Notes: generated by a model from the sequence alone, not told the origin. Positions 1 to 9,187 are shown, numbered from the stretch's first letter. The stretch is DNA of 64,000 nucleotides from Flavobacteriaceae bacterium (GCA_028280265.1 JANQMD010000049.1:62001-126000), one strand, 5' to 3'. Translations and numbers: made by a program.

Positions 1-73
1 AAACCTACCTTGTTATCAACTTACATATTCCAATAATCAAAAAATGATCAAAGCAATAGACAATCTTCTATAA
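1..73 (+). CDS. C-terminal end of a truncated upstream gene, possibly a DegT/DnrJ-type aminotransferase
   Basis: The plus-strand frame that ends with TAA at 71-73 is open back to the window edge, giving about 23 residues that end KMIKAIDNLL. The stop lies one base before the ATG of the next gene, as in an operon. The pattern LPCYQLTYSNN followed by a short helix resembles the tail of PLP-dependent sugar aminotransferases (DegT/DnrJ/EryC1), which often end with an LP-x-h-x-x-L-T segment and a helix. This is a weak resemblance over a short stretch. Only the flanking sequence can confirm it. Confidence 0.35.
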   Translation, partial: NLPCYQLTYSNNQKMIKAIDNLL

Positions 74-74
74 A

Positions 75-1142
75 ATGAATTATAAAGAGACGTTATTTTT
101 TATTGGAAAGTGTCTTACAATTTCTCATGAAGAAGAGAATTTTTTATCTGTAGCTAAGCAGATAAAACAGCAGGAGGTTGATTGGGATAATGTGGTTAAA
201 GTAAGCACAGCACAGTTTGTTTTTCCTGCTCTTTATTGTAATTTGAAGAGGAGAAATCTTCTTTCTTACCTTCCTGAAGATTTAGTCTCATATATGGAGC
301 ATATTACTCATTTGAATAGGGAGAGAAATCTAGAAATCATCAAGCAAGCTAAAGAAATTAATTCTTTATTAAAGGAAAATGGTATTACTCCCATTTTTTT
401 AAAAGGCGTTGCTTTTTTATTACAAGATTTTTATCATGACATTGCAGAAAGGATGGTCGGCGATATTGATTTTTTGGTTTCTAAAAAAGATATCCTGCCC
501 ACTATTTCAATATTAAAAAATAAAGGATATTTTGAGTTTTTATCTGAAGCTATTTTATTACTAGACCATAGACATTATCCTAGATTAAAAAATAATGATG
601 GTATTGCTGCAGTAGAAGTTCATACTGAAATGACTAAAGTTGGATATAGAAAAGAGTTTAATTTTTCAATAATTGAGAAATCAATTTATCAGCAAGGGTT
701 ATTGAATTTCTTATCTTATAGTGATCAATTAGCTTTAACTCTTATATCGATACAGATAAATGATCTTGGTCAATATTACAAAACAATAAGTCTGAGGAAT
801 TCTTATGATGTTTTTATGTTATCTACCAAAGTGAACTCTCTAAAAGCTATATCAAATTTTAATAAATTATTTATTCCTTTAAATAACTTTCTAGCAATTA
901 CTCATAAAGTCTTATCAAGTAAAAAAATAATCTTTAAGAGAAATCAAAAGGCACATAAGTACTTTATCTCTTTTGATAAAATAATTTCAAATGCTAAGTA
1001 TAGGGAATCTCATGCAAAAAGAGAAAAGCTAAAAATTAATTTTAGAACAAAATGTACTATTATAATACGATCGTTTTATAGAAAAGATTATAGAGAAATG
1101 CTATACAAAATGATTATTAATAAAATCCAATTTTTCCTCTAA
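75..1142 (+). CDS. Nucleotidyltransferase-fold family protein (NTP_transf_5-like)
   Basis: A 355-residue cytosolic protein with no signal peptide. Around residues 105-140 it carries FLKGVAFLL followed by ERMVGDIDFLV. This is the hallmark of the uncharacterised nucleotidyltransferase family PF14907, in which the DxD-like Asp pair corresponds to the metal-binding residues of the polymerase-beta fold. A later VEVHTEM segment is also typical. Members often sit in capsule, exopolysaccharide or peptide-modification clusters, and the preceding aminotransferase-like fragment fits a surface-sugar locus. The donor and acceptor are unknown. The last 26 bases overlap the 3' end of the convergent mpl gene. 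Confidence 0.7.
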   Translation: MNYKETLFFIGKCLTISHEEENFLSVAKQIKQQEVDWDNVVKVSTAQFVFPALYCNLKRRNLLSYLPEDLVSYMEHITHLNRERNLEIIKQAKEINSLLKENGITPIFLKGVAFLLQDFYHDIAERMVGDIDFLVSKKDILPTISILKNKGYFEFLSEAILLLDHRHYPRLKNNDGIAAVEVHTEMTKVGYRKEFNFSIIEKSIYQQGLLNFLSYSDQLALTLISIQINDLGQYYKTISLRNSYDVFMLSTKVNSLKAISNFNKLFIPLNNFLAITHKVLSSKKIIFKRNQKAHKYFISFDKIISNAKYRESHAKREKLKINFRTKCTIIIRSFYRKDYREMLYKMIINKIQFFL

Positions 1143-2478
1143 GGTGATTGAAATCCAATCCACCGTAATTTCCAGAACTCATTAGCAAAATAGCTTTGTT
1201 CTCAAAATTTTGAGAAAATAAAAATTCCTGAAACTCTCCAGGATTCGTATAAATCAATAAATCTTCTCTTTCAAAAGCCTCACCTATTTGTTCAGAAGTG
1301 ACTTTTTCTAATCTTTTTATTTTTACAGCATGAGGTGAATAGAATACCACAGCAATATCTGCATCGTCTAAGGCTCCTTTGTACTCCTGCAAGAAATCAC
1401 CATTTAAACTACTGTAAGTATGCAATTCTAGACAAGCTAATAGTTCTCTGTTTTGATACTGTTTCTTTACTGCTTCTGTAGTTGCTTTTACCTTACTTGG
1501 GCTATGTGCAAAGTCTTTAAAAATAACCGTATGATTATTTTCCGCTATCTTTTCCAAACGCTTGCTAGCACCTTTAAAAGAAGAAATTGCCTCATAAAAA
1601 TCATCTTCATCGATGCCCATATGCTGGCAAATCCATTTAGCGCCAGCTAGGTTTTGTAGATTATGTTCTCCAAATATTTCAAGAGGCATGTCTCCATCGG
1701 GAGTATCAATATATGTGGTCCCATTATCAATAAAGAAATCTGGCGTACTGTACGGATATCTTTTAATGGCATGGTCTGAATTTTCAACAGTCATCTTTAC
1801 ATGTTCATCTTCGACATTGTAAACCATAATTCCTCCATTTGTCAGAGAATCTGTAAATACTTGAAATTGCTCTAAATAATTCTCAAAAGTTGGAAATACA
1901 TTGATATGATCCCAAGCAATTCCACTCAAAAGAGCAATGTTGGGCTTGTACAAATGAAATTTAGGCCTCCTATCTATGGGAGAACTCAAATATTCATCAC
2001 CTTCCAAAACGATAAACTCATTTTCTTTGGTGAGATGAACCATGGTATCGAAACCTTCTAACTGGGCTCCTACCATGTAGTCTACATCCCTATCGTGATA
2101 GTTCATTACGTGAAGAATCATCGATGTAATTGTAGTTTTTCCATGAGATCCACCTATGACAACACGAGTTTTATCCTTCGATTGCTCGTATAAAAATTCA
2201 GGGTACGAATATATTTTCAATCCTAAATCTTGTGCCTTCAATAGTTCAGGATTGTCTTTCTTGGCATGCATCCCAAGAATGATTGCATCTAAATTCTGAG
2301 ATATTTTCTCTGGAAACCATCCAAATTCAACAGGTAGCAAACCTTTTGCCTCTAGGCGAGATTTTGAAGGATTGTGAATAGTATCATCACTTCCTGTAAC
2401 CTCATAACCTTTATTGTGTAGTGCAATCGCCAAGTTGTGCATCGCACTTCCTCCTATAGCAATGAAATGAATTCGCAT
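1117..2478 (-). CDS. mpl: UDP-N-acetylmuramate:L-alanyl-gamma-D-glutamyl-meso-diaminopimelate ligase (murein peptide ligase)
   Basis: A 453-residue Mur ligase-superfamily protein. The N-terminal Rossmann-like domain starts IHFIAIGGSAMHNLA, followed by the ATP loop GGSHGKTT at about residue 110, the central-domain motif EGDEYLSS, and the C-terminal KDFAHSPSKVKAT segment. The non-canonical EGDEY and the length match Mpl better than MurC. Mpl recycles the tripeptide released from old peptidoglycan by attaching it to UDP-MurNAc in the cytosol. The gene converges on the nucleotidyltransferase gene and overlaps it by 26 bases. No operon partner is obvious; the next minus-strand gene ends 41 bases upstream. 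Confidence 0.9.
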   Translation of the reverse strand: MRIHFIAIGGSAMHNLAIALHNKGYEVTGSDDTIHNPSKSRLEAKGLLPVEFGWFPEKISQNLDAIILGMHAKKDNPELLKAQDLGLKIYSYPEFLYEQSKDKTRVVIGGSHGKTTITSMILHVMNYHDRDVDYMVGAQLEGFDTMVHLTKENEFIVLEGDEYLSSPIDRRPKFHLYKPNIALLSGIAWDHINVFPTFENYLEQFQVFTDSLTNGGIMVYNVEDEHVKMTVENSDHAIKRYPYSTPDFFIDNGTTYIDTPDGDMPLEIFGEHNLQNLAGAKWICQHMGIDEDDFYEAISSFKGASKRLEKIAENNHTVIFKDFAHSPSKVKATTEAVKKQYQNRELLACLELHTYSSLNGDFLQEYKGALDDADIAVVFYSPHAVKIKRLEKVTSEQIGEAFEREDLLIYTNPGEFQEFLFSQNFENKAILLMSSGNYGGLDFNHLRGKIGFY

Positions 2479-2519
2479 TTGAAAAAATTTGATAACGAAA
2501 TTAAAAAACTTGAATTAGT

Positions 2520-2873
2520 TTATCCCTTTTTCTTTCTCTTTTTACTCGCCTTTGCTTTCGGATTAAAGTCTAATGCCAATTGCAACCAATAAGAAAGGGC
2601 TTCTTCCATATCTGTAGCTTCCTCGGTTAAAAAAACGAATCCTTTCATAGGTCTTCCCGTAAAGTTCATTTTTTTACAACCTGGTTTTTGGAGTGATTCT
2701 TCATAAACCTCAGGGTCAATCCTTGCCATGATTTCATCTCTGTTTACACCTACACACATTTTACCATCTACCATGAAGCAGAGGCCTCCCATCATTTTCC
2801 TTGCTTCAAAAGGAATACTTTTCTCCTGAAAAAATTGAGAAATACGGTCTGCTAAATATTCATTATACGCCAT
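2520..2873 (-). CDS. TfoX N-terminal domain protein
   Basis: 117 residues, containing only the N-terminal TfoX/Sxy-like domain (ARKMMGGLCFMVDGKMCVGV, then ARIDPE and GRPMKGFVFL). In gammaproteobacteria Sxy/TfoX proteins are competence regulators. The short single-domain proteins common in Bacteroidota have no proven function. The C-terminus is a lysine-rich tail (KASKKRKKKG). The start codon shares its last base with the stop of the upstream DUF4136 gene, so the two are probably translationally coupled. Confidence 0.8.
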   Translation of the reverse strand: MAYNEYLADRISQFFQEKSIPFEARKMMGGLCFMVDGKMCVGVNRDEIMARIDPEVYEESLQKPGCKKMNFTGRPMKGFVFLTEEATDMEEALSYWLQLALDFNPKAKASKKRKKKG

Positions 2874-3415
2874 TAGTTAGGCGGGTATTTTTCTACTATT
2901 TTTTTGATAATCTCTCGAACCAGCTTATCTTTCTGTTGTGGAGTTGTCTTTTTCCTAACTTTTGTTTTTAAATCACCTTGCCAAAATAATTTATTGCTTT
3001 TGGCATCTACAAAATCCACTATAATATTCTCTTCTAGCTTCTCCGCACCAAAAGAAATTCCTGTCATTAGGCTAAAACCGACATTTCTTCCTCCACCCAC
3101 TCCTACTCCAACGGTTTTATCTTTTGGAAGTTCATTCTTCTGAGAAATAATATGAATGTAAAAATCTGGTTGATCGACTCTCCTAAAACCTAATGAGTCA
3201 AGCATCACATCGATAGCATTTATGTATCGCTTCGCCTCTAACTCATTCATTCCTTCACCAGCATCTTCAAAAAAATCATATGTTTTATATACAGAGAAAT
3301 CCGTATCAGGGTTGTAATCGTAAACTACTTTAGTGGAAGAGCAACCACAAAGTAGAAAAATGAATATGTATTTGATCAGTTTCAATAAAATGTCTTTATT
3401 GTTTTGTCTCTTCAA
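2873..3415 (-). CDS. DUF4136 family lipoprotein
   Basis: 180 residues. A short basic N-terminus is followed by a hydrophobic stretch ending in a lipobox (FLLCGCSS), predicting an envelope lipoprotein. The mature part (STKVVYDYNPDTDFSVYKTYDF, then AIDVMLDSLGFRRV and DFYIHI) matches the DUF4136 family, whose biochemical role is unknown. Its 5' end overlaps the 3' end of the M28 peptidase gene by 20 bases and its stop overlaps the TfoX-N gene start, so the three minus-strand genes probably form one transcript. Confidence 0.78.
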   Translation of the reverse strand: MKRQNNKDILLKLIKYIFIFLLCGCSSTKVVYDYNPDTDFSVYKTYDFFEDAGEGMNELEAKRYINAIDVMLDSLGFRRVDQPDFYIHIISQKNELPKDKTVGVGVGGGRNVGFSLMTGISFGAEKLEENIIVDFVDAKSNKLFWQGDLKTKVRKKTTPQQKDKLVREIIKKIVEKYPPN

Positions 3416-4379
3416 TAACCACTCTAGTGGGAGTATCTACTCCCATAATAATACTCTCTGTTCCTTTGGCAACTGCTTTAATAGTCTCTGTGATAATATC
3501 AATGTCCAATGTTTCTGCTTCATCACTTAACTGGTGATAATCAGGGTCTTTATCAATTTGTGTGGTAGAGAATGTATGTGATGGCACTCCCAATCTTGCT
3601 AATGAAGCATTGTCTGAACGGAAAAACAAATTAAATTTTGGGTAGGGATCTGGATATAGCTTGTACCCAGTTCCTTCTAAATTCTTTTGGATGATCTTAC
3701 CAAAATCAGAACGGTCAAATCCAGTTAGCCAAGCCGTTTTTGGACCTGTTGCTGGTTCTTTTCCCATCATTTCTAGATTAATTCCAGCAATAAATTTACT
3801 AGCATCTATATCTTTACCAAAATGTCTAGAACCAACCAATCCCATTTCTTCAGCAGTAAAGGCAATGAAAACAATCGTTCTCTCATTATCTCCTCTTTCT
3901 GCGAAATATTTTGCCAAAGCAAGTACTCCAGTCACTCCGCTTGCATCATCATTGGCACCATTAAAAATAAGATCTCCTTCTCCTTCTTTTTTCATTCCTA
4001 AGTGATCGTAGTGTGCAGACACAATAACCATTTCATCTTTTTTACTCTTTCCCTCTAAGACACCAATAATATTACTACTTGTAATACTATCCTCTGAACG
4101 TCTTGTTTTGAATGTAAATGTTTGCCTGTAAGAATCTAAGTCTGCATATGTTTTTAATCCAATTTTTTTAAATTCTCCTTCAATGTATTTAGCTGCCTTT
4201 TCTATACCCTCTGTTCCAGCTTTCCTACCTTGCATTTCATCGGAAGCTAATGTATATAAATGTTTTCTTACGGTTGTTGTATCTATGGTTACTTTTTGAT
4301 TTTGGTCTTTCTTACCTCCCTTGTTATTACAGGAAAAAATTAATAAGGATAAAACCAGAATACTGAGAATTTTTTTCAT
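3396..4379 (-). CDS. M28 family zinc aminopeptidase, lipoprotein
   Basis: About 327 residues from the ATG at 4379. That start gives a clean lipoprotein signal (MKKILSILVLSLLIFSCNN); an ATG four codons upstream is also possible. The di-zinc peptidase signature is present in order: SAHYDHLG, NDDASG, TAEEMGLVGS and late PSHTFST, which supply the His, Asp, Glu and His ligands of M28 aminopeptidases. It probably degrades peptides in the periplasm or at the outer membrane. It is first in the small run with the DUF4136 lipoprotein and the TfoX-N protein. Confidence 0.87.
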   Translation of the reverse strand: MKKILSILVLSLLIFSCNNKGGKKDQNQKVTIDTTTVRKHLYTLASDEMQGRKAGTEGIEKAAKYIEGEFKKIGLKTYADLDSYRQTFTFKTRRSEDSITSSNIIGVLEGKSKKDEMVIVSAHYDHLGMKKEGEGDLIFNGANDDASGVTGVLALAKYFAERGDNERTIVFIAFTAEEMGLVGSRHFGKDIDASKFIAGINLEMMGKEPATGPKTAWLTGFDRSDFGKIIQKNLEGTGYKLYPDPYPKFNLFFRSDNASLARLGVPSHTFSTTQIDKDPDYHQLSDEAETLDIDIITETIKAVAKGTESIIMGVDTPTRVVIEETKQ

Positions 4380-4432
4380 TTGTGTAGTCATTTAAGGTCT
4401 AAAGATACCAAACATCGACAACAATTATTTTG

Positions 4433-4440
4433 TACTTTTG
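4433..4440 (+). promoter_or_regulatory. Candidate -7 promoter box of kdsA
   Basis: TACTTTTG matches the Bacteroidota -7 consensus TAnnTTTG and lies 15 bases upstream of the kdsA ATG at 4456. This implies a very short 5' leader. No convincing -33 TTG was found at the usual spacing. Confidence 0.45.
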
Positions 4441-4455
4441 TTAAAATTTTTTTTG

Positions 4456-5274
4456 ATGAATTTATCGCTTGTTCCAAAACTTAAAAACACTGACTCAAAC
4501 AACTTTTTTTTACTAGCTGGACCATGTGCCATTGAAAGCGAAGATATGGCTATGAGAATAGCAGAAAAGGTTGTTAAAATTACTAATGACTTAAAAATTC
4601 CTTATGTTTTTAAAGGTAGTTTTAAAAAAGCCAATAGAAGTAGAATTGACAGTTTTACAGGAATTGGCGATGAAAAAGCATTGAAAATATTACAAAAAGT
4701 TTCACAAACCTTTGATGTTCCAACAGTAACTGATATTCATGAAGCTTCTGATGCAGCAAAGGCAGCTGAATACGTAGATGTTCTCCAAATTCCCGCTTTT
4801 TTAGTTCGGCAAACCGATTTGGTTGTTGCTGCAGCAAAAACTGGAAAAGTTGTCAACTTAAAAAAAGGCCAATTTATGAGCCCTGCTTCTATGAAACATG
4901 CCGTACAGAAAGTTTTTGACTCTGGAAACTCACAGGTGATGGTGACCGACAGAGGTACAATGTTTGGCTATCAAGATATGATTGTTGATTTTAGAGGAAT
5001 TCCTGAAATGAGAGAGTTTGCCTCTACAGTCCTAGACGTTACACACTCACTTCAACAACCCAACCAATCTTCTGGGGTGACTGGAGGAAGACCAGATATG
5101 ATAGAAACTATTGCTAGAGCTGGTGTCGTAAATCATGTGGATGGATTGTTTATCGAAACGCATTTTGACCCAGCTAATGCAAAAAGTGATGGCGCCAATA
5201 TGTTGCATTTGGATCATTTACAAGGACTATTATCTAATTTGGTAGCCATCCGAAAAACGATCAATTCTTTATAG
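4456..5274 (+). CDS. kdsA: 3-deoxy-8-phosphooctulonate synthase
   Basis: 272 residues from ATG 4456; a TTG 18 bases upstream overlaps the promoter box and is less likely. The protein condenses phosphoenolpyruvate with arabinose 5-phosphate to make KDO-8-phosphate for the lipopolysaccharide core. Visible signatures are FLLAGPCAIES, KGSFKKANRS (substrate-binding lysines), LQIPAFLVRQTDL, TDRGTMFGYQ and the C-terminal ETHFDPANAKSDG loop. The length is typical for KdsA. It is monocistronic or heads a run with the downstream transglutaminase, 38 bases away. Confidence 0.95.
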   Translation: MNLSLVPKLKNTDSNNFFLLAGPCAIESEDMAMRIAEKVVKITNDLKIPYVFKGSFKKANRSRIDSFTGIGDEKALKILQKVSQTFDVPTVTDIHEASDAAKAAEYVDVLQIPAFLVRQTDLVVAAAKTGKVVNLKKGQFMSPASMKHAVQKVFDSGNSQVMVTDRGTMFGYQDMIVDFRGIPEMREFASTVLDVTHSLQQPNQSSGVTGGRPDMIETIARAGVVNHVDGLFIETHFDPANAKSDGANMLHLDHLQGLLSNLVAIRKTINSL

Positions 5275-5312
5275 GCACAATTTTTGATTCAGAAAGTTGT
5301 TAATAACTGAAT

Positions 5313-6269
5313 ATGAAACAACTTTTCATTTTTTTCTTTCTTATAGGTTTTTCTATCTCTGCTCAAGATTTTGTGTCTGTAGACAATCTTGTACTCCAAT
5401 ACCCGCGATATTCTGAACCTGAAGATCTCGCTAAGAGAATCGCTAGAGATTTTAAGGACGATCGTAGCAAAGTGCGCGCCATATATAGATGGCTCACCCA
5501 TAACATCAGATACGACTTAGATGCATATTACAAACCCAAAAGGTTGATTACTTTTATGTACAAAACAGAAGAGGATCGTTTGAGAGAGATTCAAAAGATC
5601 AAAGATCAAATTGTCAAAGAAGCTTTTCTAAGAAAATTAGGTGTTTGTGAAGAATATGCTCAATCTTTTAAAAAAGTTGCTGATCTATTGAACATTGAAG
5701 CTGAAGTAGTAAAGGGTTATGTGAGAAATTCTGCCAGTGAAATAGGGAGAGTTCCTAGAGCTACTAATCATGCTTGGAATACTGTAAAAGTGAACAATCA
5801 ATGGATGGTCCTTGATGCTACCTGGGCAGCAGGCTATGTCTTAAATGGAAAATGGGTGAAGAAATACAACGAGTATTTTTTTGACATGCCTCCAAAAAAG
5901 ATTGGAAAAACACATTATCCGGATTCTAAAAAATGGAAAATTATTTGGAATTCTGGTCCTATTGAAAAGTTTTACAACCAACCCATTTATGCTCACCGAT
6001 TTTTGAGTTCCCCGATGGAAGTGATGAATCCTGTTGAAGGAAAAATTTACACGAATGACTCTAGAGATATTGTTTTACAAATTAAAAACCTTTCCCCTGA
6101 AATAAGGCTGTACTACAATTACAAAGGGCAACAATATTCTAAAAGGCCTAAAATTTCTTACAAAGAAAATATAGCATACATCACCATTCAAAATCCAAGA
6201 AGAAACACGGATTTATATTTATTTCTGAATCGAAGCTTGGCCTTAGAATATAAGGTATTTGTACAATAA
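5313..6269 (+). CDS. Secreted transglutaminase-like superfamily protein
   Basis: 318 residues with an N-terminal signal peptide (MKQLFIFFFLIGFSISAQ). The transglutaminase core is complete: catalytic Cys in GVCEEYAQSFKKVADLL, His in NHAWNTV and Asp in VLDATWAAG, the Cys-His-Asp triad of PF01841. The region before it (YRWLTHNIRYDLDAY) is the usual lead-in helix. The C-terminal 80 residues have no recognised domain. Bacterial members act as periplasmic proteases or peptide-modifying enzymes; the substrate is unknown. It ends one base before the convergent DUF1801 gene. Confidence 0.85.
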   Translation: MKQLFIFFFLIGFSISAQDFVSVDNLVLQYPRYSEPEDLAKRIARDFKDDRSKVRAIYRWLTHNIRYDLDAYYKPKRLITFMYKTEEDRLREIQKIKDQIVKEAFLRKLGVCEEYAQSFKKVADLLNIEAEVVKGYVRNSASEIGRVPRATNHAWNTVKVNNQWMVLDATWAAGYVLNGKWVKKYNEYFFDMPPKKIGKTHYPDSKKWKIIWNSGPIEKFYNQPIYAHRFLSSPMEVMNPVEGKIYTNDSRDIVLQIKNLSPEIRLYYNYKGQQYSKRPKISYKENIAYITIQNPRRNTDLYLFLNRSLALEYKVFVQ

Positions 6270-6632
6270 TTACTTTTTCCAAAAACCTTTGTGATTTACT
6301 TCCTTTAGAGCTATCAATACAGAAACTAGCACTTCTTGATCAATTTCATCAAGGGAAAAATACCGTAAAGATTTGATTACTTTTCTTTTTTCTCCGATCA
6401 GATATTGATCATATTCTGGAATATGAGCAGCTGCCCACAATCCAACGTCAACATACCCTTTTGTGACATTTAAATAACAAAATGGATTCCCACCTAAATA
6501 GTAATAAGGTAGTTTCCATTTGTATTTCAGCTCCAATCCTTTTACAGTAGATTCAATAATGACTTGTAGCTGCAATAAAATGGATTTGTAAGGTTCTGGT
6601 TGGTTGATAATGTAATTTTCAGCTGGATTCAT
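6270..6632 (-). CDS. DUF1801 domain protein (YdhG-like)
   Basis: 120 residues. The pattern YIINQPEPYKSILLQLQVII, then KWKLPYYYLGG, CYLNVTKGYVDVGL and the C-terminal LRYFSLDEID matches the compact DUF1801/YdhG alpha-beta fold. Function is unknown. It is a soluble cytosolic protein, transcribed toward the transglutaminase gene and divergent from the membrane protein gene 33 bases upstream. Confidence 0.8.
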   Translation of the reverse strand: MNPAENYIINQPEPYKSILLQLQVIIESTVKGLELKYKWKLPYYYLGGNPFCYLNVTKGYVDVGLWAAAHIPEYDQYLIGEKRKVIKSLRYFSLDEIDQEVLVSVLIALKEVNHKGFWKK

Positions 6633-6664
6633 TTTTGTATATTAGCTACAGTTAGATTTTTTAG

Positions 6665-7240
6665 ATGCATAAAAATAAAAACTTAAACGTCAATTCTTCT
6701 CAAAACTTTATTCTCAGAGGACTAAATAGTATTCAGATAGGATTGTATTTCTTATTAGGTGCTTTCCTTTTAAAATCTCTCTTACAAGGATTTCTCTCAG
6801 ATACCAGCATGTTGGGTATGATGTCCATAGAAATCATAGAAGTCGTTGGGCTTAGTGTTACTATCTTACTTTTTCTCTTCTCTGCACTTGCTATATTTTT
6901 CTCAAGTAGGCGTTACGCACGAAAAGCTGATTACAAAGTGTGGAATAAAGCATCAAAAACACAGCTCTGGAGGTACCTCTCTTTTGCTTTGATTGGAATT
7001 GTATTGCTCAAGATGAGCGTTCAATTTGGGTATGTAGGATACCTAGCTCCATTGATACTGATTCTTTTAGGACTCATTCTTCTTTTATTGAATTCAAAAA
7101 AGAAAAAACCCTACTATCTTTTATCGCTAATCTCTATCTTTTTAGGCATCCTCGTTTTTCTAATTCCCTCCTATTGGTACTCTGCCCTGCTCATTGTTGG
7201 AGCTAGCTTTCTTGTTTATGGAATTGTTGTGAGGAGATAA
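6665..7240 (+). CDS. Integral membrane protein of unknown function
   Basis: 191 residues with about five or six hydrophobic segments (near residues 22-45, 57-82, 105-120, 123-142, 150-167 and 172-188) separated by short basic loops (SSRRYARKADYK, NSKKKKP). No motif links it to a known transporter or enzyme family. The N-terminal 20 residues are polar and cytosolic. It lies between divergent and convergent single genes, with 9 bases to the convergent dehydrogenase gene. Confidence 0.65.
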   Translation: MHKNKNLNVNSSQNFILRGLNSIQIGLYFLLGAFLLKSLLQGFLSDTSMLGMMSIEIIEVVGLSVTILLFLFSALAIFFSSRRYARKADYKVWNKASKTQLWRYLSFALIGIVLLKMSVQFGYVGYLAPLILILLGLILLLLNSKKKKPYYLLSLISIFLGILVFLIPSYWYSALLIVGASFLVYGIVVRR

Positions 7241-7249
7241 TTACTGAAA

Positions 7250-8455
7250 TTACTCTTTCCCTTCCACAAAATCCTGAAGATAATTGTATCGATTGGTGAG
7301 TTTCCCGTTTTCAGTCATCTTGGCTCGTACCAAAACACCATCTTTGTCTCCATTGAAAAAAGCAGGAATTACATGCTCTAAAAACAAATCGCCAAACCCT
7401 TCACTGGCATCTTTGGGCAATTCGCAAGGCAAGTTGTCTACAGCCATGACCGTAATCGCTTTTTCATCTTTAAAATCTATTTCAGATTCCATTTGAGGAT
7501 CGTACCCATAAATAGGGTCTGCAATCGTAGATGGACGAATGGTTGTTGCTACAGGTCCGTCAATATCACAAGAGACATCAGCTACCAATTTGATATTGAA
7601 ATTCGGAGACTTTACATCCTCTCTTGTATACAAGTAAGGAGCCCCATCACCATAAAAATGACCCGCGATGAAATAATCAGTCACCTCTGCAAAACGCATA
7701 AAATCGGACTCATAAAATTCTGGATGATTGTAAAAATCCTTTCTCCCTAGCACTTGTCCATCTGTTCTTTTGTTGTAGTCTAAGACATCAATTAAGCAAT
7801 AAACTGCGTGAGGAAATTCTTTATTCAAATATTCATCAACAGAAACCTGTGGTATATTCATGGCATCGAGCATTTCCTTAGCTCCATGGGCTACTTTACC
7901 ACTTCCTGTCAATACGATTTTTATGTTCGAAAGTTCAACCTGATTCAATTCATCAATCAAGGCTTTTTGATCTGGCAAAGTCTCTGCTTTGGGTAGTTGA
8001 AAACGATTGTACTTTAATCCCCATGCTCGAAAACCATTGTAGGCACCAACAATTCCTGCATAACGACCAAAGCCAATCAATCTAGCGCCATTTTCTTTGG
8101 TAATTACCTCATGATCATACAGCTCAATATTTTTATCCAAAATGGCCTGAAGTAATTTTCTATTATACGGTTGCTTTTTGATTGTATGACTAAAGAAAAA
8201 ATACTTTTTATTAGGAATTAAAGCCTCTACAGGGACTTCTTTCACCCCTATCATGACATCAGAATCGGAAACATCTTCAGTAACTTCTAACCCAACATCT
8301 GCATATTGATCATCAGAAAAAACCCGTATCTCTGAACTTTCAACTTCCACATCTGCATCAGGGAATTTTTCTTGTAGTTCGACTAATTTTTCTGGCGAAA
8401 AAACAACACGTCTATCAGGTGGGTTCTTACGTTCCTTAATGATTCCAAATTTCAT
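7250..8455 (-). CDS. NAD(P)-dependent dehydrogenase of the AlaDH/PNT superfamily (saccharopine-dehydrogenase-like)
   Basis: 401 residues. The N-terminus (KFGIIKERKNPPDRRVVFSP) is the AlaDH/PNT N-domain start. The middle has GFGRYAGIVGAYNGF and a nucleotide-binding loop VLTGSGKVAHGA at about residue 180. The C-terminal DVSCDIDGPVATTIRPSTI segment resembles lysine-forming saccharopine dehydrogenases (Lys1 type) more than alanine dehydrogenase. The reaction is probably NAD(P)-linked oxidoreduction at an amino acid; the exact substrate cannot be read from sequence. It is a single gene facing the membrane protein. Confidence 0.7.
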   Translation of the reverse strand: MKFGIIKERKNPPDRRVVFSPEKLVELQEKFPDADVEVESSEIRVFSDDQYADVGLEVTEDVSDSDVMIGVKEVPVEALIPNKKYFFFSHTIKKQPYNRKLLQAILDKNIELYDHEVITKENGARLIGFGRYAGIVGAYNGFRAWGLKYNRFQLPKAETLPDQKALIDELNQVELSNIKIVLTGSGKVAHGAKEMLDAMNIPQVSVDEYLNKEFPHAVYCLIDVLDYNKRTDGQVLGRKDFYNHPEFYESDFMRFAEVTDYFIAGHFYGDGAPYLYTREDVKSPNFNIKLVADVSCDIDGPVATTIRPSTIADPIYGYDPQMESEIDFKDEKAITVMAVDNLPCELPKDASEGFGDLFLEHVIPAFFNGDKDGVLVRAKMTENGKLTNRYNYLQDFVEGKE

Positions 8456-8523
8456 GTTTCTTTTTGTTTTAATTCTGGTTCGAAATTACTAGAATTCTCA
8501 ACGTCTTGCAAATGTGAGTTCGT

Positions 8524-8641
8524 TCCTTTTTCTTACTTTTGTCATCCTGTTCATTGAAATAAAAGTGAAATGCAAAATTTAGTCCCTGAAACCTATTCAG
8601 GGTTCATTCAATGACATAAAAAAGTTTTGTTATTTCATGAA
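8524..8641 (+). promoter_or_regulatory. Upstream region of tmRNA with candidate promoter and structured leader
   Basis: A TACTTTTG box (TAnnTTTG type) lies about 110 bases before the mature tmRNA 5' end. Between them is a perfect 7-bp hairpin, CCCTGAA/TTCAGGG at 8584-8602, bracketed by CATTGA and TCAATG. A precursor with a structured 5' leader removed by RNase P is a plausible reading. A closer, poorer box also exists just before 8642, so the true start is open. Confidence 0.35.
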
Positions 8642-9035
8642 GGGGACGACTGGTTTTGACAGCAAGATCAGTGAAAATGTAAGCATGCCGAGGAGTGAAA
8701 TGACAACTCGTAAAACTTATTTCAACATTTTAAACGGCGAAAATAATTACGCTTTAGCTGCTTAATATCTGAATTATAGTAGGATCGAGCCTAGTCCCGC
8801 AAGGCGGGAAAGCTAAATGTCCACGGAAAGCCTTGGTTTATGGCGTTCCATTTTTGGACATCGTAAAAATAGACATAGAAATACCAGCACTTCGATGGTG
8901 TTTTGAAATTTAAGAAGATAAGCTTGTAGTGGGTTGTTTTTGATCAGCTACTCGACGAAAATGAATCAAAAACTAAGCATGTAGAAAGCCTTTTGGCTGC
9001 TTGTTTGGACCCGAGTTCGATTCTCGGCGTCTCCA
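8642..9035 (+). ncRNA. ssrA: Transfer-messenger RNA (ssrA)
   Basis: One-piece tmRNA of about 394 nt that rescues stalled ribosomes. The acceptor arm pairs GGGGACG (8642-8648) with CGTCTCC (9028-9034), with discriminator A at 9035 and no encoded CCA. The T arm is CCGAG-TTCGATT-CTCGG at 9011-9027. The tag frame starts at GGC 8736 and reads GENNYALAA then TAA at 8763-8765, the tag form typical of Flavobacteria. An intrinsic terminator follows about 150 bases downstream at 9188. Confidence 0.95.
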
Positions 9036-9187
9036 CATCAAGCCAGAATTGTGAAAGCTCGTTGAGTGAAAGTGAGAAAAGTTCACTTTTCAAAACGAAA
9101 ACGAAACGAGTTATATCAAAAGAAGTTTTGATTTGCAATTTTGGTAAGTCGAGAAAGACGTTAGTCAATCTCGGTGTATCTACTTAG

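Noticed and set aside
1117..2478. murC
   Set aside because: The motif set and absence of other mur genes nearby favour the recycling ligase Mpl.
7250..8455. Alanine dehydrogenase proper
   Set aside because: The N-terminal domain fits, but the C-terminal DVSCDIDGP segment and overall motif order are closer to saccharopine-dehydrogenase-like proteins.
8944..9187. Reading frames on both strands across the 3' end of the tmRNA
   Set aside because: They overlap the tRNA-like domain and the transcribed trailer; neither has a promoter or recognisable protein pattern.
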